From NCBI GenBank assembly GCA_008931825.1, contig QXVZ01016233.1, forward strand, positions 1-24,800: a stretch of DNA of 24,800 nucleotides. The letters run 5' to 3'. The translations under genes were made by a program, and so were the position numbers. The notes beneath the pieces were generated by a model. It made no database searches and was not told the DNA's origin. It was given only the letters and a program-made list of their open reading frames with translations. Positions 9,978 through 19,788 of this stretch are shown one piece after another (the first letter of the stretch is position 1; the number at the start of each line of letters is the position of its first letter). The DNA is from Phallusia fumigata (taxonomy: Eukaryota; Chordata; Ascidiacea; Phlebobranchia; Ascidiidae).

Positions 9978-10920
9978 TCGTTAAAGAAAAATTTAACAGC
10001 GCTTAAGAAACCGATGTTGTCAACATGTAATGACGTCATGCAGTTCCATCGTCATCAATCGGGTGGCGATTACGACGATCGGACGTCATAGCTGAAAAGT
10101 GTAAGTCAACAGTTTAAACTTTATAAACAGAAAAAATATTAGGAAATTAAATTTAAAGTAAACATAATAAATTCTAAACTAATTACTTTTTACAAGCGGG
10201 TTAACCTACTTCTTTAACTATTCAATTAAAACTAGTAAGTAATAGATCAGTGTTGCTCAACTGTTTTCCTTGTATAGAACCGCTGATGTAGCTGTTCTGC
10301 CTTTTAAGCCCGATGCACACCTGGTGTGCTTCCGAGCAGTTTTGATTGCTTAAATAACAAACAAACCATTTACTCTGTAAGTCAACTGACCCGAAGCAAA
10401 AAAATTGTCAATATTCTACTAGACGCTGCCGCCAACAACTATGTAAGCAAGAGTTATAATATTGTTTTTCTTTTTTTTATGTGATCTTGGCTACTTATTC
10501 TTACTTCGAATTACAAGGCGGCCCTTGAGAAAGCGCAGAAAAACAACACTTTACCAACTAACTTACGTGCAAACCTATCATCGTGACAAAAGTTTCCGCC
10601 GCGCTCGCAACTTCATTCCCATCATCCGCATCCAGCATCACGCCGTTTTGATTGCCCTGAAGTCAGCTTTTCGCCTTTTATACTAGCCCCGATGGTACCC
10701 CTGCGAGTCAGCTTCGAACTCCTTAATTTACGCGCAAATTGCCTGTGGGATTTTGGCACCTGATTAATCAAGCAGTCACGTGTTTTGACTGCACCATCAC
10801 CACCTCAGGGAAAGAAAGCCGATGACTCGCAAGCAGAAAAAGAAGTTTCGCAACATAATTTACATAATTAGCCCGACTTATACTGCCATGTCTTAAATTA
10901 TGTCCTAAAACATTAAAATT
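9978..10920 (+). repeat. Tandem copy D1 before the n at 10921
   Basis: 943 bases starting TCGTTAAAGAAAAATTT and ending CATTAAAATT directly before the n. Repeated at 10922-11863 with scattered substitutions and small indels. One segment (about 10362-10442) reads coding-like (RSKKIVNILLDAAANNY before a GTAAGC), but I cannot assign it. Confidence 0.95.
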
Positions 10921-10921
10921 N

Positions 10922-11863
10922 TCGTTAAAGAAAAATTTAACAGCGCTTAAGAAACCGATATTGTCAACATGTAATGACGTCATGCAGTTCCATCGTCATC
11001 AATCGGGTGGCGATTACGACGAACGGACGTCATAGCTGAAAAGTGTAAGTCAACAGTTTAGACTTTATAAACAGAAAAATTATTAAGAAATTAAATTTTA
11101 AGTAAATATAAGAAATTTTAAACTAATTACTTTTTACAAGCGGGTTAACCTACATCTTTAACTATTCAATCAAAACTAGTAAGTAATAGATCAGTATTGC
11201 TCAACTGTTTTCCTTGTATAGAACCGCTGATGTAGCTGTTATGCCTTTTAGGCCCGATGCACACCTGGTGTGCTTCCGAGCAGTTTTGATTGCTTAAATA
11301 ACAAACAAACCATTTACTCTGTAGGTCAACTGACCCGAAGCAAAAAAATTGTCAATATTCTACTAGACGCTGCCGCCAACAACTATGTAAGCAAGAGTTA
11401 TAATATTGTTTTTCTTTTTTTATGTGATATTGGCTACTTATTCTTACTTTGAATTACAAAGGAGACCCTTGAGAAAGCGCAGAAAAACAACACTTTACCG
11501 ACTAACTTACGTGCAAACCTATCATCGTGACAAAAGTTTCCGCCGCGCTCGCAACTTCATTCCCATCATCCGCTTCCAGCATCACGCCGTTTTGATTGCC
11601 CTGAAGTCAGCTTTTCGCCTTTTATACTAGCCCTGATGGTGCCCCTGCGAGTCAGCTTCGAACTCCTTAATTTACGCGCAAATTGCCTGTGGGATTTTGG
11701 CACCTGATTAATCAAGTAGTCACGTGTTTTGATAAACAGTCACCTCCTCAGGGAAAGAAAGCCGGTGACTCGCAAGCAGAAAAAAAAGTTTCGCAACATA
11801 ATTTACATAATTAGCCCCGACTTATACTGCCTGTCTTAAATTATGTCCTAAAACATTAAAATT
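10922..11863 (+). repeat. Tandem copy D2 after the n at 10921
   Basis: Starts directly after the n and ends CATTAAAATT before unique sequence. It has about the same length as D1 (942 against 943), and the copy boundaries coincide with the n. A 1-base indel within the 74-codon ORF that both copies carry shifts its N-terminal part, so that ORF is unlikely to be a real protein. Confidence 0.95.
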
Positions 11864-13093
11864 ATGCCTTTTATTTTACTTTTTGTAAACATCTTCACAA
11901 TCTGAAAAGTCAAAATTATGGACAAAATATCATAATTCTAATACAGGAAGCCTTTTTTATGGTACAAATCGTAACGAAGGGGGTGGTTATGCTGATTTCT
12001 AAAAACTTAAAAATTAACTATTAACTAATTAACTTGTAGCTGACCCGGGCGACAACATCGCTGAAAATCGGAATTAGGAAACCAGGGAAGGCGAGCAGAC
12101 GTTTGCGGACAGCAATATCAGTTGATAATTTTGTAATCTCCATTTAACACAGGGGCATTGGACTTGAACTTTAGCTTGCGGGCTATGACTTGCAGTGTTT
12201 ACAGGTTTTCATTTAGTTTTGTTTTCTGTTTTGACTGAACTCTTGCGAATCAATTTCTCCGTAAATGACGAAATTCTCAAAATTAAACATGCACTTCTAC
12301 TCTGATCGATTGGGGGTAACTGATGTGAAATGACATTTTAACGGTTTACAGTTGATCACAGGTATCACCCAACAATCAAACTGTTGGCTTGCGCTTAAAA
12401 TACTGGAATAAATTTTTCGTCGGACTACAACTTGAACTTGTGCTATGAACTCGGACCTGAACTTTTTGGTCCAAACCATGTGCAAGTCCAATGCCCTGCT
12501 TTGACAAATTTAGGTCCATTTTTCACTTATAACTTCACTGCCGACCGTGACATAAGTGTGCTTTTGCAGAAAAAACACTTCTTGACAGTTTTAAGGCAAA
12601 TAGAACCAGTTCTGCGACACATACATATCCGTTCGTTGAAATACTGGTTGAGACCCACACATATGATCCGCTTACTAACTATTGTTTTCATTGTTTCAAA
12701 ATTACAAACCAAAATTATTTTAAATCCTCGTGGAACATCGAATTTTCTAGAAAGTCATTTTATTTAGCCGATAAATTTACATTTACGTCATGTATCGCGC
12801 AGTGTTTATAGAAATCAGTGATCAGGACAGGACATACGTAAGATGTCTGTGTAGTAAATAAATAAAGCGATTTCAGTATTTTCCCAGTGTCATTGTTTTT
12901 GTTTAATTTAAGTCAGTTTGTGTGTTTCATATAGTTTTATGTTTGTTGTGTTAAAGGTTTTTATGAACGTATCAACAACAGCTACCTGGCATTTTTAATA
13001 TTTGATTTATTACGAAGCCCCGAAGCTGTGGACAAATAATTTGTGATAAGCTCTAGCTTGGTGAATGGTGGGATTCAACTTTTGTCTGGAAAA
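11864..13093. other. Intergenic region upstream of FAM8A1
   Basis: Holds the candidate hAT-like element at 12150-12498 and otherwise no gene I can support. The FAM8A1 promoter and 5' UTR must lie in the last few hundred bases; no TATA box is evident. ORFs on both strands at 12297-12767 overlap each other and the element and have no recognisable domain. Confidence 0.4.
12150..12498. mobile_element. Probable old non-autonomous hAT-like element
   Basis: The left end CAGGGGCATTGGACTTG and the right end CAAGTCCAATGCCCTG are inverted repeats differing by one G. The flanking octamers ATTTAACA (12142-12149) and CTTTGACA (12499-12506) agree at 6 of 8 positions, as expected for a decayed 8-bp target duplication of the hAT superfamily. 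The 349-base interior has no transposase frame. Confidence 0.5.
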
Positions 13094-14567
13094 ATGACAA
13101 CTGGGGCCAGAAGCATGAATGAAAAACCTGCTAAGGTTTGTTGGTTATTCATTTGACTTAAACTTGGCAGTTTATGTTTATCTAAACTGTGAATTTGTTA
13201 GATTTATGATGATTACATGTCTGAACTTCGGAAGTGGCGGCATGATTGTGAAATGTACAAATGGATGTGGTCCCAACATTGGATGATGCACTCCGCTGCA
13301 ATGCATCAAGCCTTCATTACCAGTCTGCCCAATGTAAGTTTAGTTCTGCTTCTACCTTTTACCGAAGAATAATATTATCAAAACTATACACAATGTTATT
13401 CACCATGACATATGCAAACTTTACACACACCTAAAAGTAAAGTTACATTGTGAAATAAACATGGATGGTGAAATAAACATGGAGGATTGTCAGACTGTGT
13501 AATCCCATCCCGAGTTCATCATACTTTTGGTGTAGATTTGTTTTTAACAGTGTTTAAATATTTCTTGCACATAGTTTGATCTGTGCCACTCTCCATTTTA
13601 ATAGGAACCCATTTATTATTTCAGAACAGGGCAGTTGCTGATTCACAAACAAGCCCAACAGCACAAACAAATGTTGGTGGAATTTCAACTCCACCACAAA
13701 ATCTACAACAAAACCATGGTATGAAAATATATAAAAAATAAAGTTATTTTGGCAGTCTGTTCTACCTGCTCACTTTTTTGTTCCACTAGCATTTCCTTTG
13801 TATTTCATAACTATATCCTAAATATGTTAGCAACGAGGATCAACAAAGAAAAACAAATAAATGTAGCAAAGTTAAAATAAAAAGTTTTATTGTGAAACTG
13901 TGTTTTAGTTTACAGAATCCCATCTATTGGAAGAAGGGCGATTGCTGAATTTACTGACTTTACAATTTTGTTCACATTTAAAATGTTGCTGGTTTGGTTT
14001 CTGGTAACAGCGTTTGGAATAAGGTACCTTAAAAAATTAATGTATTTGTGGATTGTCAGACTGTGTCATATGTTGTCTTTATTATGATTGCCAAATAATA
14101 TTACCAGTAAATAAAATCAAAGAAATAATAACAAGTTTTTGTATTTTATTCAACGATTCCAAATGATTTTGTTTGCAGTTATGGCAACTTGACATTCCAG
14201 ATTTTGTTTGAAGAGGTAAACCTGGATGACTTCGATACTGTTCAGCAAGACGATCTTGAAGCCATGCTTATCTTGGCACTTGTCTACAGAATACTAGCAT
14301 GTGTTTATGAGGTAAAACACTACAACAAACCCTAGTTTACAGGCAACCAATCTGCTGCATTTGTAATTGATTTATTGTAAAATGTGCCATATGTCGATGT
14401 TTATCACTTTAATCCTCTTGTGTTTTCCAGTGGATTTTTCTTTGGTATCAAGGCGCAACTCCAGGGAAGCTGCTGTTTGATTTAAAGGTTATCACATGTC
14501 GAATCAGTATGAGCACGGGAAGGAACACTGTCTCAATAATTCCTGCTACACCTCTTACTTCATCATG
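13094..14567 (+). CDS. FAM8A1: FAM8A1, RDD-domain membrane protein of the ER degradation machinery (3' end missing)
   Basis: Six exons joined in phase: 13094-13135, 13202-13333, 13625-13718, 13909-14023, 14179-14311 and 14431-14567, all with GT-AG borders. About 217 residues are visible. Residues 15-58 form a charged, Trp/Met-rich segment (YKWMWSQHWMMHSAAM), followed by a Gln/Thr-rich linker and then an RDD domain starting VYRIPSIGRRAIAEFTDF. The first membrane segment is near FKMLLVWFLVTAFGI. An acidic loop (EEVNLDDFD) is followed by a second membrane segment (LILALVYRILACVYEWIFLW) and the family signature GATPGKLLFDLKVITC. Human FAM8A1 has the same order and is known as a HRD1 ubiquitin-ligase cofactor in ER-associated degradation. 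The last segment (expected KN..., NRT.YD, GT.VV) was not found before the n at 15674 or beyond it, so the gene is incomplete here. Confidence 0.88.
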
Positions 14568-14740
14568 GTTGGTGCTTCCATCACGCTTTTGTAGTTTTGG
14601 CATTAAAACAAAACAGAAAAACCATTATTTTTTTCCATCCTTGAATATTTGATGACATTTAACATCTCACATGGATATGGTTTAAATATATCCTGATGGT
14701 CAATGCTACAAATATATTTAAGAAAACATAATCTGTTTAT

Positions 14741-15049
14741 GAGCTGTAGACAGTGCACACTGTTTCGACCTGTAAGGACCCATCAGTGCAGCTGGTGACA
14801 GGACATTGGTCGTTTAGGCTAGCGTAGCCAAATTACCCTTTGGTTTCCAAGCAGTTGCTTGGCCATAATGGAACCAGTTTCTCTGCAGTTTATGCCCAGT
14901 TGTGGTATTGACAAAGCATGGCTTTTCAGCCTGTTACAACAAACTTGAGTGCAGTAATTTGGTTACACTAGCCTAAACGGCCAATGTCCTGTCACCAGCT
15001 GCACTGAAGAGACCCTACAGGTCGAAACAGTGTGCACTGTATGTAGCTC
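14741..15049. mobile_element. Foldback element with 96-base inverted arms
   Basis: 14741-14836 and 14954-15049 are inverted copies of equal length with few mismatches. Each arm contains CAGTGCACACTGTTTCGACC and, further in, CAGCTGGTGACAGGACATTG. The loop is about 117 bases. There is no coding capacity. It lies after the last detected FAM8A1 exon, probably in an intron. No clear target duplication was found outside the arms, so the superfamily is left open; the outer CAGTGCACACTG is itself nearly palindromic. Confidence 0.85.
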
Positions 15050-17486
15050 ACAAATCAATAACGTCTCTTTTCTGTAATGTTTTGTTGAAACGTTACAGGT
15101 GTAATGCAGTATCTATATAACTGACCCGGTGGTTCAGCATCCTCGAAAAATCACATTTTGTGCCCCTGAGATGTGCGGGTACCCCTGATTAAGAACTCTC
15201 GATATAGAATTTCCCATCGGAACGATTCGGACGTTTTGTTTTCTGGTATTTAGAACTGTAACAACACACAAATGGTTTCAAGGTAGAAAGTATTCGAGTC
15301 CGTTTGCTACATTTTTGGGTAATTGAACTTGAACAGTAAACCTAAGTTTGCATTTCCAAGTTTTAAACATGAAAATTTGTTGATTTTAATCGGCTTTTAT
15401 TTTGTTTCGACTAATTTGACATAAAATAACTTTAAAGGTGGCCTTGCTATATAGAATTCGTCGGGATTAGTTAGTTGGAATTAAATAGTGTCTTTTTCGG
15501 GCAGGTGGAATTAATGAAAGAGAAACAGAAACGAATCCGAATCATGTTCAAAATTTTGAATATTAAAGCGAAATTTTATACGGTTGTATTTTTTGCCTAC
15601 TTAGGTACAACAGATGTTTGAGTTGTTGTCAAGCACCGAAGGATTCCTCAACTTTCCACTGGATCAACTCGAANAAACTTGCTAAAATCAATCCCAAATT
15701 GAATTTGTGTTGTCATGTGCTAATTACCCTTCAGCAAAGGGGACACATGTTTACTCTGTTTTTAATGGATTTGGATAAAATCTGGACAGCTGATATCATC
15801 ATCTTGGTGATAGCTCTAGCAGTTATCCCCACCAGCCCCAAAAGGTGTGAAATTTTAAGCAATTTCCCAGTATGTTGTAGTGTGCTATTTGTTTTGTGTT
15901 GGAATTATGTGAACCACAGGACACCATCATATAACTGAAGCAAAGCACTTTAATCGTTATCTGATACTGTGTTATTTATTCACAGTAACCCAGACACACA
16001 ATTTAGCAAATGTTTGGCCAAACACCTTGTTAACTTTATGTGTACAAGGTCAATGTGTTTTAGTTTGCAGAAACAATAATGCAATGAACTTCAAATGTAA
16101 CTATAGCACCCATTAATAATATTATGAATTATTTTAGAATATAGTTTTGCCCGTGCTGTTTAATTTTTATGTTGTAGACAAATCTAGAGAATATAATAGT
16201 TGTTTTGTGTGAAAATCACACTATTTCATGCAATGCTTAAACACAGTGGGAGTGCATGAAGTTGGCAACTTGATAACATTTATGTTACCATTGAGCTTCA
16301 ATCCTATCTGTTGTAAACTGCCAATTTACCTTCGCAATTATTTAGCGTTTGTTTCATAGCTAAATTCTGACACCAAATTAGTTTTTTTTTACTTGTACAT
16401 GGTATGGTTGAAAGTTGAAAATATGTCAGTAACCTGCCTAAAATTTGCTGGTTTGCATTCACCCTTACATTTAAGTTTAGTTGTGCCATAGTTACCTTGT
16501 GCACTCATTTGGAAAAGCCATAAGCATAAAGATATGAACTTAAGCATCAACATGATGTTTTAATGTATTTTCAGCGACAGCAAACTTGTAATAAAAGTGT
16601 TTAATTTTTGCATACACATTTCACACATTTGCTACAATAATTACAAGACGGTGAGGGAGAGAGAGTGCTAAGACAGTAATTAATGTGAAGCAGTGAAAAA
16701 TGAAAGCTGTGATGGATGCCACATGTTGCAGTGTGACAAAGCAGTGATTACTAGGCAAAGCTATTCAACAATGCTACAAAATACGGCAGGTTTGCCCTGT
16801 ACCTAAAGCTAGGCCATTTGTGGTGGGAGAAAAACTAAAACAATATAAGATTGGAAAAATGGTTCAAATTCTTATAACATAAAGAGATTGGGAATAGAAA
16901 TATGCCAAACTGAAATAATCAATTTAAACATGGTTAATAATTTGATCTAAACAAGATATTGCAAATTACAAGTGTGGCATGAAACATCAAGAAAATGGAT
17001 GACTTTGTTAGTTGGAAGGAATGCATCCAGAAAAACTGGCAATATTCAAGACACTGGATCCACAATAAGCGGGGCTATATACTCGGAGTGACGGATACCG
17101 AATGAAACGTTTGGTGCCGAGCGCCGAGTAAACACCACCTGAAGAAAATGTTTGGAAGTTACGACCAGATTTTATTGCCACAAAAACATTTCAGATAAAG
17201 ATTCCACTTTGGAAAACAAATATCTTTTAATGGCTGACTACAACCTAACATTATCTCCTAAATCAGTTTAAGCATTCATGATCCATTGTGTATAAAACCT
17301 TGGGTGCTCAACTGTTATCCATTATTATCTTCAACAAGTAAAAGTCAATTAACTATTCAGGGCCTTAAAATAAACAAAGAAAAGAAGGCAGTCAACTTTG
17401 TAGTCATATTATACATCTCAACTGCTGCTGTTCAATAGCTGGCCTTTGTGTGTTCCATCTTGTTTTTCTTCCCAGTCTATTGTTAC
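15050..17486. other. Region with no confirmed gene, contains the n at 15674
   Basis: Expected to hold the missing 3' part of FAM8A1 (plus strand), but no frame with the RDD C-terminal pattern was found. The n at 15674 marks a gap or ambiguity where it could be lost. ORFs at 15618-15938 (plus) and 16304-16504 (minus) lack domain features. A GC-rich hairpin-forming stretch lies at 17081-17129. Confidence 0.4.
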
Positions 17487-17528
17487 CTGAGGCTCGGCAG
17501 CCAGCCCTAACAGTGTTTCTTCATTCAT
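17487..17528 (-). CDS. Possible first exon of an unknown minus-strand gene
   Basis: On the minus strand an ATG opens MNEETLLGLAAEPQ and ends CCTCAG before a consensus-like GTAACA donor. It lies about 310 bases after the ODF3-like stop on the same strand, a reasonable place for a downstream gene. No continuation exon could be identified to the left, and 14 codons is too little to name a family. Confidence 0.22.
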
Positions 17529-17807
17529 ACCCGATATGAAAAGCAGAATAACAATGGATGTGTGTTATGTGGTCAGAAATGTACATAAAGTAAGTCCTCC
17601 ATCAACACTGACCTTTAAAAGCATTCAGACGTTGAAGCTATACAAAAATGTGTGAAGAAATCTCCAGTCAGGAGCTTAACAGCATCTTAGCACAGCTCAA
17701 CAACAATACAACTCTCACTTCACACTGTAAACTTTATTGCTATGCCTGATTCTGTGCTATTTCTGTTCATATTTGCTTTTAACTACCTACATGCTTGCGT
17801 TAAACTT

Positions 17808-17813
17808 TTTATT
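17808..17813 (-). terminator. Polyadenylation signal of the ODF3-like gene
   Basis: AATAAA on the minus strand about 30 bases after the stop codon, implying a very short 3' UTR. Confidence 0.6.
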
Positions 17814-17842
17814 GCACATATTACAGGTACATAGCACTTTTG

Positions 17843-18730
17843 CTAATTGTTGACTGGCTCAGTAATTAACGGTGCGCTGTATTCACTGTGTCTCACTCCA
17901 AATGAATGTCTCGGCGCTTGTCTCTTATTGATTACAACCTGCAGAAATACAGTAAACAAAAACTAAATAAGCAAGAGCTTGTGGTCATGGCCAGGTTCTT
18001 CTACTGGCAATTAACAAGCATCACATACAAGCAACAAGATTTTTTTAAAAGTGCTTTTTAGGATCTTGATACAAAACCTACTACCAAAAGACTGAATCGG
18101 ATGTGGTTGGTAACAGAAAAGTTTGTTAAAAATAAAATCTTTCTTTCACCTTTTCTGGGCTGTGAGCACCAGGTCCAGGTTTTCTAGTTGTATCACTTGG
18201 CAACATATTGCGTCCAGTCATGCTATAAAGTGGTCCACGATTCTTGTAAACATACGGTGGCACAAGACGATATGTTCCAGGTCCAGGGGTCTAACAAAAG
18301 TTGACATGTCAATTATGATTCAACAACACAAGACACAACAATATGTTATAAGATTTGCAGGTTTGATTTTTACCATGAATAGCTTTTCTCTCATTTCATG
18401 AACAAATAGTTTGAAATGAAAAATGTTCCAGTAAATTATTGAAACCAATAAATTATAACACAACAAAATGACTACACTAAGTTTATAATCATGCAAGTTA
18501 AATGAAGGCAAATCATTTCATGCAGTGCACCAACAAACTACAACAAGCGAATGAGATATTCCTTATTTGAGAATCTTTATTCTTGTGTGGGCTGTAGTTC
18601 TTCGCATTTTAGTATGTTTTGTATAACTGCATTCAACTAAAAAATAAAATCCCAGAACATTCTAATCTGCACGACTTCCTCTTAACCTTTCTCAAGTCTT
18701 CATGGAAACTTCCAACATTTGCCCTGCCTG
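17843..18730 (-). CDS. ODF3: ODF3/CIMAP1-like SHIPPO-repeat protein (C-terminal exons)
   Basis: Three minus-strand exons. One ends at 18687 and begins at or beyond 18727-18730, reading GRANVGSFHEDLRK. Then 18290-18150 (47 codons) and 17938-17843 (31 codons plus stop). Both junctions are phase 0 with GT-AG borders. Exon 18290-18150 starts TPGPGTYRLVPPYVYKNRGP, continues LYSMTGRN and ends KPGPGAHSPEK. The last exon gives a conserved tail, HSFGVRHSEYSAPL. The Pro-Gly-Pro (SHIPPO) repeats and the KPGPGAHSPEK plus HS(D/E)Y tail match ODF3, a protein of sperm flagella and of doublet microtubules. About 92 residues are present out of roughly 250 expected. The N-terminal exons are not visible between here and the LXR gene and may be missing at the n at 18731, which falls at the edge of the exon (in the acceptor or the preceding codon). 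Confidence 0.88.
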
Positions 18731-18829
18731 NAAAGGTAACGTTGTTTGTTTGTTGCATTTTTATCCTGAATGCGTTATGCTCATTATGAGTCCGCCGTCG
18801 AACTACTTGCTTCATTGCAGTTCCGTTGG

Positions 18830-19021
18830 ATTATTTTTTATTTGATTTTTGAAAGTTGGTAACTTCAATTTGGGTCAACCATCGCGTTCCTCTGGATTGG
18901 AGCAATGCCGCTTAAATTTCTTGCTCAGGGAAACACGAGCTGGGATTAGGGATTAGAACATTAGAACCAACAACCTTGTGTGCACAAGGCAGTCGCGCTG
19001 GCCACTCGGCCATCTTGGCGA
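18830..19021 (-). mobile_element. tRNA-derived SINE
   Basis: Read on the minus strand from 19021, the head contains TGGCCGAGTGG, an exact fit to the polymerase III A-box consensus. About 50 bases further on are B-box-like sequences (GGTTCTAAT, then GTTCTAATCCC). A SINE-type body follows (GAGCAAGAAATTTAAGCGG, then CATTGCTCC), with an A-rich tail near 18830-18855. The head resembles tRNA-Ser/Leu in its D-arm. No acceptor-stem pairing and no clear target duplication, so this is not a functional tRNA. Confidence 0.6.
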
Positions 19022-19788
19022 CAAACAACAAACCTGCCATTGGAATGCAAGTCAAAGGAAATTTAATGATTATCCAGATGAAACTGGTTTAAATCAAACA
19101 TCCATCTTTGCCGGCAGTTCCGTCACTTTGCTGCCTGGTGATTTTTTGTTTTTATTGCAAACCAAATTTGCGAGTTTGAAATGCACAAAACCCGCAAAAA
19201 TATAACAGTGTGACACAGAGTGGCCGAAAAACTGCAAGAAATCAGTAATATATGGAGCACAGCACAAAGTAGCAAGGTATATGCGGGGGTGAAAAACTTT
19301 ACTACCATGTGGTCGAAGTTGTATATTGCTACAATTCATCAAAACAAACAAAATTCCATTGTAAATGCAATGAACTATCCAAGTATTTTCTATATTATTG
19401 TCTGTGTAAGTGCAAGACATGGAACGATGATCGATCAACCAACACGAATCACCAAAATATAAGTTAATTAAAAACGCCTGTATATTGCGAATAAACTGTA
19501 AAATAATAGTTTGGGACAAATGGTTTCACTTCGTTCCGAAAGACGACGAGTTCATGGGCTAACTGTGGCACCGAGGATTGAACATTCTTAAAGGTTCATA
19601 CTTGCAACGCTGAACTTGTTTCTAATTAAGCAAGGGGTTTTCCCATATTTTTTCTAGTTTGCTGTCCTCAACATTCGAGGGCACGCCTGGAAAAGAGGCC
19701 TGCAAAAGGTTGTGAAGAAAAATAATTTGAATAAATAAACAGAAAAAAACGCTGAACTTGTAACGCGGCAAGCGACAGGCGACACGCG
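19022..19788. other. No gene seen between the ODF3-like gene and LXR
   Basis: Contains overlapping long ORFs on both strands (19094-19519) without recognisable domains. It should include the LXR 3' UTR, but no AATAAA is found close to the LXR stop. Missing ODF3 N-terminal exons were looked for and not found. Confidence 0.4.

Noticed and set aside
10462-11630. Paired 74-codon ORFs (RPLRKRRKTTLYQLTY) in both D copies
   Set aside because: An indel between the copies shifts the frame near the N-terminus, and the basic composition has no recognisable family.
12030-12146. Short minus-strand ORF beginning MEITKLSTDIAVRK
   Set aside because: About 40 codons with no supporting splice sites or homology; it ends in AT-rich sequence beside a likely mobile element.
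12297-12767. Overlapping ORFs on both strands
   Set aside because: They overlap each other and the candidate hAT-like element and lack domains.
15618-15938. 106-codon plus-strand ORF considered as a FAM8A1 last exon
   Set aside because: It crosses the n at 15674 and lacks the RDD C-terminal pattern (basic-Asn, NRT-x-YD, GT-x-VV).
17649-17753. Plus-strand 34-codon ORF starting MCEEISSQELNSIL
   Set aside because: Looks coding-like, but it lies just beyond the polyA signal of the minus-strand ODF3-like gene, has no family, and is short enough to be chance.
18961-19021. Functional tRNA-Ser/Leu gene
   Set aside because: The A box is exact, but the B box is imperfect and partly duplicated and no acceptor-stem pairing is seen, so it was called a SINE head.
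19094-19519. 141-codon minus-strand ORF
   Set aside because: Overlaps a comparable ORF on the other strand. Cys/Ile-rich without any domain; it does not show SHIPPO or nuclear-receptor motifs.
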